Origin: an uncultured Eubacterium sp.
Lineage (GTDB): Bacteria > Bacillota > Clostridia > Oscillospirales > Acutalibacteraceae
NCBI GenBank assembly: GCA_934512155.1
Contig: CAKSWS010000020.1
Location: 1 to 27,086 of the forward strand
Length of the DNA: 27,086 nt
Direction: 5' to 3'
In this document: one piece after another, positions 8,204 through 14,927 of the stretch
How positions within the stretch are numbered: position 1 is the stretch's first letter
Layout: every line of letters starts with the position of its first letter
Program-made: the position numbers and the translations under genes
The notes under the pieces: generated by a model
What the model was told of the DNA's origin: nothing
What the model saw: only the letters and a program-made list of their open reading frames with translations
The model's database searches: none

Positions 8204-8233
8204 TTATCTATATATTAATAAATTATATTATAC

Positions 8234-8282
8234 GCCCTCCTTGTTAAAGGGGGGGATGTCATCGAAGATGATAGGAGAATTC
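8234..8282 (+). repeat. Palindromic repeat copy A (between csoR and copA)
   Basis: A 49-nt member of the repeat family seen at 10887-11545 and 14719-14906. Hairpin 1 is the CCTCCTT / AAAGGGGG part, hairpin 2 is GTCATCgaaGATGAT, and the tail is AGGAGAATTC. It is the most diverged copy. It lies inside the 141-nt gap between csoR and copA and would be transcribed in the operon mRNA. Confidence 0.85.
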
Positions 8283-8344
8283 ATCAAAAAAGAAGTATTC
8301 AACATTAAACCTATTTTTAAAACAGAAAGGTTGTGATTATAAAT

Positions 8345-10843
8345 ATGAAAGAGTTTGATATTACCGGTATGAGCTGTGCTGCTTGCAGCGCACGAATTGA
8401 AAAAGCCGTTTCAAAAGTGGAAAATGTAAATTCGGTAAGCGTTAATTTGCTTACAAATTCAATGGCTGTTGACGGTACCGCAGATAATCAAACTATTATT
8501 GATGCCGTTGTTAACGCCGGTTACGGTGCTTCGGTTAAAGGAACAAAAAATAAATCTTCAGAAAAGGAAAGTGTTAAAGACCGTCAAACACCGCAAATGA
8601 TTAAACGCCTTGTTGCGTCTGTTGTTCTTCTTATTCCGCTTATGTATGTTTCTATGGGTCATATGATGTGGGGTTGGCGTGTGCCTGAATTTTTAAACGG
8701 TAATCATCTTGGTATTGCTTTGTTTGAATTTATTTTTACTGTTGCCGTTATGGTTATTAATCAGCACTTTTTTGTCAGCGGATTCAAAGGCGTAATTCAT
8801 AAAGCGCCTAATATGGATACTCTTGTGGCTCTCGGTTCAGGTGCTGCATTTGTTTACAGCACTGTTATTATGTTTTTAATGACCGTTGAAATTAAAAACG
8901 GCAATACAGCCGCCGCTCATGAATACATGCATGATTTGTATTTTGAGTCTGCTGCTATGATTTTGGCTCTTATAACCGTTGGTAAAACATTAGAGGCTTA
9001 TTCAAAAGGAAAAACAACAAACGCCCTTAAAAGTCTTATGGATTTATCACCAAAAACTGCCGTTGTGTTAAAAAACGGCGTTGAAACAACCGTTCCTGTA
9101 GAAGAAGTTGCCTTTGGCGATATTATTGTTGTAAAAGCAGGCAGCAGCATTCCTGTTGATGCAAAAATCATCAGCGGTGATTGCTCGGTAGATGAGTCCG
9201 CTTTAACAGGTGAAAGCATTCCTGTTGATAAAACCGTAGGTGATAAAGTTTCTGCCGGTACAGTCAATTTAACGGGTTATGCTCAGTGCCGTGCCGTGTC
9301 TGTCGGCGAGGATACCGATTTATCTAAAATCATTAAAATGGTTGCAGACGCTTCAGCAACTAAAGCTCCAATCGCAAAAATTGCCGATAAAGTATCAGGT
9401 GTGTTTGTTCCTGTTGTTGTTTCAATAGCGCTGGTAACTTTTGTTGCTTGGCTTGTTTCAGGCTCAACCGTCGGCTTTGCACTTGCTCGTTCCATTTCTG
9501 TTCTAGTAATCAGCTGTCCCTGTGCTTTAGGCTTGGCAACGCCGGTTGCAATTATGGTTGGTAGCGGCAAAGGAGCTAAAAACGGCATTTTGTTTAAAAC
9601 TGCCGAAAGTCTGGAAATTACGGGTAAATCTCAAATTGTTTGCTTTGATAAAACCGGTACCGTTACAAACGGTAATCCTGTTGTAACCGATGTTGTTGCA
9701 GATGATGTTGAAAAACTTTTGCATTTTGCTTATTCGGTAGAGGCTAAAAGCGAACACCCCTTGTCTAAAGCCGTAAATAATTATTGTAAAGAAAAAGGTG
9801 TAAACCTTGTTGATACTTTAAATTATAAAACGGTTCCGGGTGGGGGAGTTACAGCCGAAATTAACGGCAAAACTGCCGTTGCAGGCAATATAGAACTTGT
9901 TTCAAAATATGCGGATATAGAAAATAAATTCATTTCAAATGCCGAAACACTTGCGCAAAACGGCAAAACTCCGTTGTTTTTTGCATATGGCGGCGATTTT
10001 CTTGGTATTATTGCCGTTGCCGATACTGTTAGGGAAGACAGTGTTGCCGCAGTTAATATGCTCAAAAATTCCGGTGTTTCCGTTGTAATGATTACAGGCG
10101 ATAACAATAATACCGCCGCCGCAGTTGCAAAACAGGTAGGTATAGATAATATTATTTCAAAGGTTTTACCTGGCGAAAAACAGGAAAAAGTTGCCGCACT
10201 TCAAAAATTCGGTTCTGTTGCCATGGTTGGCGACGGTATTAATGACGCACCTGCCTTAACTGCCGCAGATACGGGCATTGCAATAGGCGCAGGAACAGAT
10301 GTTGCCATAGATGCCGCTGATGTTGTGCTTATTAAAAGCAGTCCTCTTGATGTGGCAAAAGCAATTAATCTTTCACGCCGTGTGCTGCTAAATATAAAAG
10401 AAAATCTGTTTTGGGCATTTATTTATAATGTTATCGGCATTCCTGTTGCCGCAGGTGTGCTTTATCCGGCGTTTGGCTTAACGTTAAATCCAATGATTGC
10501 CGCCGCCGCAATGAGCCTTTCAAGCTTTTGTGTTGTTATGAACGCTTTAAGGCTGAATATTGTTAATATTAACAAAATTACAAACAGTAATAAGAAAGGA
10601 ATTAAAATAGATATGAGCATTTTTAACAAATCTAAAAACAATAAACCCTATGTGGAAATAGAGGGCATGATGTGCTCAAATTGCGAACATCATGTTACAC
10701 AGGCACTTGCTGAAATAGGATTGGATGTAACGGCAAACCATTCAGAAAATAAAGCCTATATTAACAGCGGCAATATTGATGAGGAAAAAATTAAATCTGC
10801 CGTAACTTCCGCAGGTTATAAATTTATAAAGGTTGTAAAATAA
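8345..10843 (+). CDS. copA: Cu(+)-exporting P1B-type ATPase CopA with N- and C-terminal metal-binding domains
   Basis: An 832-aa membrane pump that exports cytoplasmic Cu(I) using ATP. Order of parts: HMA domain with GMSCAAC (8-14); membrane helices; actuator TGES (288-291); metal-site CPC (391-393); phosphorylation site DKTGT (Asp435); SEHP (469-472); GDGINDAP (629-636); YN (694-695) and MSLSS (723-727), the Cu(I)-type residues of the last helices. A second HMA-like domain with CSNC (777-780) occupies the C-terminus. The start is ATG 8345, because the anti-SD match AGAAAGGttGTGAT ends 8 nt before it; an in-frame GTG at 8333 lies inside that match. The C-terminal domain is preceded by an in-frame ribosome-site-like AAGAAAGGA and an ATG at 10613 (see findings). 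It should be co-transcribed with csoR. Confidence 0.95.
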   Translation: MKEFDITGMSCAACSARIEKAVSKVENVNSVSVNLLTNSMAVDGTADNQTIIDAVVNAGYGASVKGTKNKSSEKESVKDRQTPQMIKRLVASVVLLIPLMYVSMGHMMWGWRVPEFLNGNHLGIALFEFIFTVAVMVINQHFFVSGFKGVIHKAPNMDTLVALGSGAAFVYSTVIMFLMTVEIKNGNTAAAHEYMHDLYFESAAMILALITVGKTLEAYSKGKTTNALKSLMDLSPKTAVVLKNGVETTVPVEEVAFGDIIVVKAGSSIPVDAKIISGDCSVDESALTGESIPVDKTVGDKVSAGTVNLTGYAQCRAVSVGEDTDLSKIIKMVADASATKAPIAKIADKVSGVFVPVVVSIALVTFVAWLVSGSTVGFALARSISVLVISCPCALGLATPVAIMVGSGKGAKNGILFKTAESLEITGKSQIVCFDKTGTVTNGNPVVTDVVADDVEKLLHFAYSVEAKSEHPLSKAVNNYCKEKGVNLVDTLNYKTVPGGGVTAEINGKTAVAGNIELVSKYADIENKFISNAETLAQNGKTPLFFAYGGDFLGIIAVADTVREDSVAAVNMLKNSGVSVVMITGDNNNTAAAVAKQVGIDNIISKVLPGEKQEKVAALQKFGSVAMVGDGINDAPALTAADTGIAIGAGTDVAIDAADVVLIKSSPLDVAKAINLSRRVLLNIKENLFWAFIYNVIGIPVAAGVLYPAFGLTLNPMIAAAAMSLSSFCVVMNALRLNIVNINKITNSNKKGIKIDMSIFNKSKNNKPYVEIEGMMCSNCEHHVTQALAEIGLDVTANHSENKAYINSGNIDEEKIKSAVTSAGYKFIKVVK
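10593..10843 (+). other. Possible internal translation start giving a free 76-aa CopZ-like domain
   Basis: Within copA, AGAAAGGA (10593-10600) lies 12 nt before ATG 10613, which is in frame. Starting there would yield a 76-aa protein comprising the C-terminal HMA-like domain with CSNC, the size of a CopZ copper chaperone. This is an inference from the sequence; the spacing is somewhat long for a strong start. Confidence 0.35.
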
Positions 10844-10886
10844 TCCTCTAAGCCTCCCTTGTATCCGATTTACGCCTCCCTATTTA

Positions 10887-10937
10887 GCCTCCCTTGTTAA
10901 AAGGAGGTGGCAACACGCAGTGTTGACGGAGGGATTC
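10887..10937 (+). repeat. Palindromic repeat copy B1
   Basis: A 51-nt unit with hairpin 1 CCTCCCTTgttAAAAGGAGG, hairpin 2 AACACgcaGTGTT and tail GGAGGGATTC. It is paired with inverted copy B2 across a 24-nt linker. A truncated unit starting at about 10852 precedes it. Confidence 0.9.
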
Positions 10938-10961
10938 CTGTGAGATGTGCGTTATTTAATT

Positions 10962-11014
10962 GAATCCCCCCTGTTTTTGCAAGCAAAAACTTTCCCCCCT
11001 TTAACAAGGGGGGC
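10962..11014 (-). repeat. Palindromic repeat copy B2 (inverted)
   Basis: A 53-nt minus-orientation unit: hairpin 1 CCCCCTTgttAAAGGGGG and hairpin 2 GTTTTTGCttGCAAAAAC. Its tail reads GAATCCCCCC at the left end. It ends 27 nt before the DUF559 start codon. Confidence 0.9.
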
Positions 11015-11041
11015 GTAGATGTTTTTACAGAAAGGTATAAA

Positions 11042-11398
11042 ATGTATAAACATAATCCAAACTTAACTAAAAATGCCAAAAAATTAAGAAAAAATATGAC
11101 AAAAGAAGAGCGTCATTTATGGTATGATTTTTTAAGAGATTACCCAATAAGATTTTTAAGACAAAAAGTAATTGAAAATTATATTGCTGATTTTTATTGT
11201 GCTAAAGCTAAATTAGTAATAGAAATTGACGGTACGCAGCACTTTGAAAATGACGGTTTGCTTAAAGACAAAATAAGAACTGAACATTTAGAAAAATATA
11301 ATTTGCAGGTTTTGAGAATACCAAATAATGAAATTAACAATAACTTTGAGGGAGTTTGTGAATATATAGATTATATCGTAAAAGGTAGGATTAATTGA
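11042..11398 (+). CDS. DUF559 domain protein (Vsr-like endonuclease fold)
   Basis: This 118-aa protein is nearly all one DUF559 domain, related to the very-short-patch-repair (Vsr) endonuclease fold. It shows the family features: an N-terminal helix ending TKEERHLWYDFLR (20-32), then RFLRQKVIENYIADFYC (37-53) with Asp50, the acidic strand VIEIDGTQH (59-67) with Glu61 and Asp63, Arg79, and the closing LRIPNNEI (91-98). These acidic residues are the expected metal-binding nuclease site, though the biochemical function of stand-alone DUF559 proteins is not established. The ribosome site is AGAAAGG, 6 nt before the ATG. The gene lies between inverted repeat copies B2 and C, 27 and 18 nt from its ends, and shares no obvious pathway with its neighbours, which suggests a mobile or repeat-linked gene. 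Confidence 0.88.
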   Translation: MYKHNPNLTKNAKKLRKNMTKEERHLWYDFLRDYPIRFLRQKVIENYIADFYCAKAKLVIEIDGTQHFENDGLLKDKIRTEHLEKYNLQVLRIPNNEINNNFEGVCEYIDYIVKGRIN

Positions 11399-11416
11399 TT
11401 TAGTCCACCTTATTTA

Positions 11417-11465
11417 GCCCCCCTTGTCAAAGGGGGGATGTCATCGAAGATGACAGGGGGGATTC
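11417..11465 (+). repeat. Palindromic repeat copy C
   Basis: A 49-nt unit: hairpin 1 CCCCCTTgtcAAAGGGGG, hairpin 2 GTCATCgaaGATGAC and tail AGGGGGGATTC. It starts 18 nt after the DUF559 stop and is inverted relative to copy B2. Confidence 0.92.
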
Positions 11466-11496
11466 TCATAACTACGCCCCTTTGTTTTCGGTTTAC

Positions 11497-11545
11497 GCCC
11501 CCCTTGTTAAAGGGGGGTGGGTTGCGAAGCAACTCGGGGGGATTC
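11497..11545 (+). repeat. Palindromic repeat copy D
   Basis: A 49-nt unit with hairpin 1 CCCCCCTTgttAAAGGGGGG, a different hairpin 2, GTTGCgaaGCAAC, and tail GGGGGGATTC. It is preceded by a truncated unit at about 11473-11496. Confidence 0.92.
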
Positions 11546-11605
11546 ATCATCCTCAACTTTTTTAACAAATTGTAAATTTTTTCCTGCTTTTTTCCAAATT
11601 TTATA

Positions 11606-11634
11606 TTGACATATGCACTATATTATAATATACT
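11606..11634 (+). promoter_or_regulatory. Sigma-A promoter of the 920-aa secreted protein gene
   Basis: TTGACA (11606-11611), a 17-nt spacer and TATACT (11629-11634). The 5' leader is about 50 nt, with GAGGTGA before the ATG at 11689. Confidence 0.75.
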
Positions 11635-11688
11635 TATTTTGTAAAATTATGTCGGCTCGTCCGAACGTTTATTAGAGGTGAATGATTT

Positions 11689-14451
11689 ATGGTAAAAAAA
11701 TCAAAAAAACTACTCTCTGTTTTGCTTTCAGTGCTTATGGCAGTGTCTTGCTTTGCATTGCCTTTCAGCATCAATGCGGCTGATGCAGTAGCATATGAAG
11801 ACGAAAACTCTGTTACAGGCTATGTAACAACAGACCCAATTATTTATGTTCATGGCACATTTAACGGAACTTTACATGACATTACAGATGTTCATCAGTA
11901 TGACTATATGATGAATGGCTCTGTTATTGCAGACGGTTCATATGCAGGTGAATGTAAAACAAAAGTAACTGTATCTGAAAAAACAATTTCAAGCGTTACT
12001 GCTGTCGGCGTTGATGGTGCAAATGTTTACGTTGAAAATGGTCTCTTAAAGGGCAACCTTGGTTCTGCTTATTCAGTTGACCCGTCCGATAACAGTAAAT
12101 CTGTAACGTTAAAGTTTACGTTTAGTGATGGTATATTTGAATATCACAAGTTACCTGTTATAGCTAACCCTGTTGCCACTCATGTTGCCGCTTCTACTTT
12201 TAATGTTAAGTATATGTCTGGCTCTAAAAAGCGTGCTGTTCCGATTTTTGTTTTGGCTAACGGCTCTTATGGCTCACTCACCGGTGGTTCATCTGAATCC
12301 ACAAGCGGTATTACTGTTAAAGGAAATCTTTCAGGAAATCAAAATTTTGCACAAATGTATTCACCGTTTAGTTCAACATTTGATGTTTGGGAAGCCGGAG
12401 ATTATAAATTCGCTATTGACTCAATGTCAGAAGGTGGTCCAAGCGTTGCCTTTAATAAAGTTGCCGGTTATTATTCTTCTTATGCATATAACATGAGTGG
12501 TTCTAAATCTGTTATTATGACAGTTAATTCACCAACAGCTGTTTATTATTTAGACAGAAGTTCAGGTAATAACTATGGTGTAGACCATTCAGCAAATTCC
12601 GATACATACAAATTGAATATTGATACAAGCAGTTTGTACTTTAATGAGAGTTTGTACAACAGTAAGTGGGACATTAATTCAACCGGTTGCGGCAATAGTA
12701 TGAGTTCTGCAGGTGACGGTAATTTAACTTGCGGTGCATTAACTCCTAATGCTCTTGATGTACGTACGGAAACAAAAGGTACTACTGTTTTAAACGGTAC
12801 GATTTCAGGAACCGGTGAAAAAAATTATTCCTACGAGGAACATTATCAAAGTAATGAACTTGATAAACAGTACATTACTACCAAAGTAATTACAAATATT
12901 AAAGTTGTATTTACTAATAAAGACGCAGACGGTGAGCGTACTGCTTATAATAATTGTATTGGTGAAAAACTTAAAGCAAGTGATTATACACCTGATACTT
13001 GGAAAACATATCAAGAAGCACTTCTTAATATGGAAGAATGGTTAAATGACAATATTGATACATCAAGCGGTTCTGCTCTCAAAACAGCTCTTGACAATGC
13101 TAAAAACGGACTTGAAAAAAGAGCAACAGACTTAAGTGCTTTCAATAAAGTACGTGAAATCATCACTTCATCAACATTTGACTCAAGTGTTTATACAACA
13201 GAGGCACAGCAAAAAATTAATGAAGTTTTATCAAACATGAATGCTTGCCTTGACAGTAACGGAAATGCATTAATTTCTGTTAGTCAAAATTATATTAATA
13301 ATTTGATAACTGAAGCCTTAACCTATATTAATGTTAAAGCTGAAGATGAAAATACAAATACAAACACAAATCTTCAAAATCAAAAATTCACTTTAAAAGT
13401 TAATTCAACTGTAGACGGTGTTGCCGCTACAGCTTCAAAATCTTACGCATTTGGTAAGGTTGCAAATATTAACGATGTGTTTGATTTACAGGGTTATATA
13501 AATGATTCACACACTGTAAGCTGCTCAGTATCCGCTGGCTCTGCAAGCGGTGCTAAAGATGTTGTTATTGATTTAAACAAGTTTGATAAAACATTCTTTA
13601 TGCAGCAAGATATAACCGTTACTCTTGATATTAAAACAAAGGCTGCGGGCGTTGTAATTATTCAAGGTTATGACGGCTCTGTAATTACTTCTTATACAGG
13701 CACAGCAGTTCTTAGCGAAGACGGTAAAACATTAACCGTTAACGGCGAAACTGTTTCTCCTGTAGAAAACCCAACATACACATTTACAAAGTGGGTTAAA
13801 GTTAATTCTACAGACGGCACTGTTGTTTACAAGCAGGTTGGTTCAAGAATCAGCCAAGCAAATAACATTACTGTTATTGACGGCTCAATCAGCAACACAC
13901 CTGAATCTCTTAACGCAGGCTACACAATTAATTACACAGGTTCAGATACATTCCTTGCTTGGGTTAAAATTGTTGGTGATGTAACAGTTATTGATTCTTA
14001 CCAATCAACAGACCTTGTTCGTTATACTTCAACAGAAGATTCTGTAACTTACAAAGCAATTACAACAGCAAATCTTGAATTATTAAGTGCAGATATTCAA
14101 CAAACAATTAAAGACAAAGCTCCTGCTACATACAGCACAGGCTATGTTGCAAATGATAAGTTTGTAATTTCAGGCGAATTTACAAACACAGGTATTGATA
14201 CAAGCAAATACACAATCACAAGCGTTGGTGTTGTTATTTCCAAAACTAATACAGAACCAACAAAGGGCGGCAGTGCTTGTGCGGCATTTGAAGTTAAAAA
14301 TTATTCTTCAAGCGGCACATTTACAGCTTCAGTAAAATCAAGCGTTTCTACACTGTACGGCAGAACATATGTTGCTTATACAGAAAATGTAGAGGGCGTT
14401 GGTGAAGTAACAAGAATTGCTTACGGTCCTGTATGCACAATTAAAAAGTAA
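11689..14451 (+). CDS. Large secreted protein of unknown function with helical FIVAR-like middle
   Basis: This 920-aa protein has a clear Sec signal peptide: MVKKSKK, a hydrophobic core to about residue 25, and probable cleavage near SINA-ADA (about 30). Residues 35-410 are Ser/Thr/Gly/Asn-rich and look like beta-sandwich domains. Residues 415-550 form two helical segments (beginning near RTAYNNCIGEKLKASDY, 417-433) that resemble FIVAR-type three-helix bundles of surface proteins. A short NTNTNTN linker at 555-561 leads to a beta-rich C-terminal region (565-920). I see no LPXTG sortase signal, dockerin, SLH repeat or C-terminal membrane anchor, so it is either released or held non-covalently. 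No catalytic motif is recognisable. It shares a transcript with the 49-aa gene that follows. An adhesin or polysaccharide-binding role is only a guess. Confidence 0.9.
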   Translation: MVKKSKKLLSVLLSVLMAVSCFALPFSINAADAVAYEDENSVTGYVTTDPIIYVHGTFNGTLHDITDVHQYDYMMNGSVIADGSYAGECKTKVTVSEKTISSVTAVGVDGANVYVENGLLKGNLGSAYSVDPSDNSKSVTLKFTFSDGIFEYHKLPVIANPVATHVAASTFNVKYMSGSKKRAVPIFVLANGSYGSLTGGSSESTSGITVKGNLSGNQNFAQMYSPFSSTFDVWEAGDYKFAIDSMSEGGPSVAFNKVAGYYSSYAYNMSGSKSVIMTVNSPTAVYYLDRSSGNNYGVDHSANSDTYKLNIDTSSLYFNESLYNSKWDINSTGCGNSMSSAGDGNLTCGALTPNALDVRTETKGTTVLNGTISGTGEKNYSYEEHYQSNELDKQYITTKVITNIKVVFTNKDADGERTAYNNCIGEKLKASDYTPDTWKTYQEALLNMEEWLNDNIDTSSGSALKTALDNAKNGLEKRATDLSAFNKVREIITSSTFDSSVYTTEAQQKINEVLSNMNACLDSNGNALISVSQNYINNLITEALTYINVKAEDENTNTNTNLQNQKFTLKVNSTVDGVAATASKSYAFGKVANINDVFDLQGYINDSHTVSCSVSAGSASGAKDVVIDLNKFDKTFFMQQDITVTLDIKTKAAGVVIIQGYDGSVITSYTGTAVLSEDGKTLTVNGETVSPVENPTYTFTKWVKVNSTDGTVVYKQVGSRISQANNITVIDGSISNTPESLNAGYTINYTGSDTFLAWVKIVGDVTVIDSYQSTDLVRYTSTEDSVTYKAITTANLELLSADIQQTIKDKAPATYSTGYVANDKFVISGEFTNTGIDTSKYTITSVGVVISKTNTEPTKGGSACAAFEVKNYSSSGTFTASVKSSVSTLYGRTYVAYTENVEGVGEVTRIAYGPVCTIKK

Positions 14452-14472
14452 GCAATAGTGGAGGAAAGATAG

Positions 14473-14622
14473 ATGAAAAGAACTTATAAAACACCGGAAA
14501 TTGAAGTGGAAAAGTTTTCAATTGTTAACATTGCAACAACAAGCGGCGATGTTAACCCTGATAATGGTTTTGAATTTGATGCGCTTATTTTGGATGACGA
14601 AACCGATTCTTCAATTTTCTAA
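14473..14622 (+). CDS. Small 49-aa peptide, unknown function
   Basis: A short gene with an excellent ribosome site (GGAGG at 14460-14464, 8 nt before the ATG). It begins 21 nt after the secreted-protein stop, and a strong terminator follows. The peptide starts MKRTYKTPEIEVEKFSIVNI, continues with ATTSGDVNPDNG and ends in an acidic, hydrophobic tail (Asp36, Asp41, Asp42, Glu43, Asp45, terminal Phe49). There is no signal peptide, membrane segment or cysteine. The Y-x-x-P-x-I-x-V start and the TTSG turn look like a class of short peptides I associate with gut Clostridia, but I cannot name a characterised family. A leader/core split of the kind seen in ribosomally made peptides is conceivable, but no modification enzyme lies nearby. 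Confidence 0.7.
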   Translation: MKRTYKTPEIEVEKFSIVNIATTSGDVNPDNGFEFDALILDDETDSSIF

Positions 14623-14640
14623 AATCACACTAATAAACAA

Positions 14641-14670
14641 AAAACAGTAGGCTCTGCCTACTGTTTTTTT
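14641..14670 (+). terminator. Rho-independent terminator
   Basis: A perfect 12-bp stem, AAAACAGTAGGC (14641-14652) with GCCTACTGTTTT (14656-14667), has a 3-nt loop and a T run to 14670. It closes the secreted protein / small peptide transcript. Confidence 0.93.
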
Positions 14671-14718
14671 ATGCCAATGTTTGCTGATTTAGTTCCCCTT
14701 GTCAAAGAACCCATTTAA

Positions 14719-14765
14719 GTCCCCCTTGTCAAAGGGGGATGTCATCGAAGATGACAGGGGGATTC
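14719..14765 (+). repeat. Palindromic repeat copy E2
   Basis: A 47-nt unit: hairpin 1 CCCCCTTgtcAAAGGGGG, hairpin 2 GTCATCgaaGATGAC and tail AGGGGGATTC. A truncated unit (about 14692-14712) lies before it. The 305-nt stretch from 14623 to 14927 contains the terminator and these repeats and no further gene. Confidence 0.92.
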
Positions 14766-14789
14766 AATTAAATAACGCACGTCTAACAA

Positions 14790-14840
14790 GAATCCCTCCG
14801 TCAACACTGCGTGTTGCCATCTCCCTTTAACAAGGGAGGC
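14790..14840 (-). repeat. Palindromic repeat copy E3 (inverted)
   Basis: A 51-nt minus-orientation unit: hairpin 1 CTCCCTTgttAAAGGGAG, hairpin 2 AACACgcaGTGTT and tail GGAGGGATTC. It is nearly identical to copy B1 and joined to E2 by a 24-nt linker that matches the B1-B2 linker in reverse complement. Confidence 0.9.
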
Positions 14841-14859
14841 GAAAATGTAAAAAAAATTA

Positions 14860-14906
14860 GTCCCCCTTGTCAAAGGGGGATGTCATCGAAGATGACAGGG
14901 GGATTC
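14860..14906 (+). repeat. Palindromic repeat copy E4
   Basis: A 47-nt unit identical to copy E2 over its whole length. It lies just downstream of the aminopeptidase stop codon, which reads toward it from the right. Confidence 0.92.
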
Positions 14907-14927
14907 AATATAAAAGGATTGATTAAC

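Noticed and set aside
8333..8344. GTG at 8333 as the copA start
   Set aside because: It lies within the extended anti-SD match AGAAAGGttGTGAT; ATG 8345 is 8 nt after it and gives a normal metal-binding domain start.
9283..10107. Minus-strand open frames under copA
   Set aside because: They are antisense shadows of an intact, motif-rich copA frame.
12173..12496. Plus-strand 107-codon frame inside the secreted protein gene
   Set aside because: It is out of frame with the well-supported 920-aa protein, lacks a ribosome site and has a low-complexity Leu-rich translation.
14352..14451. A sortase or dockerin anchor at the end of the 920-aa protein
   Set aside because: The C-terminus ends GPVCTIKK with no LPXTG motif, hydrophobic segment or dockerin calcium-loop repeats.
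10887..14906. The repeated palindromes as a CRISPR array
   Set aside because: The spacing is irregular, copies occur in both orientations, the repeat cores vary and are themselves two hairpins, there are no uniform spacers and no cas genes are nearby.
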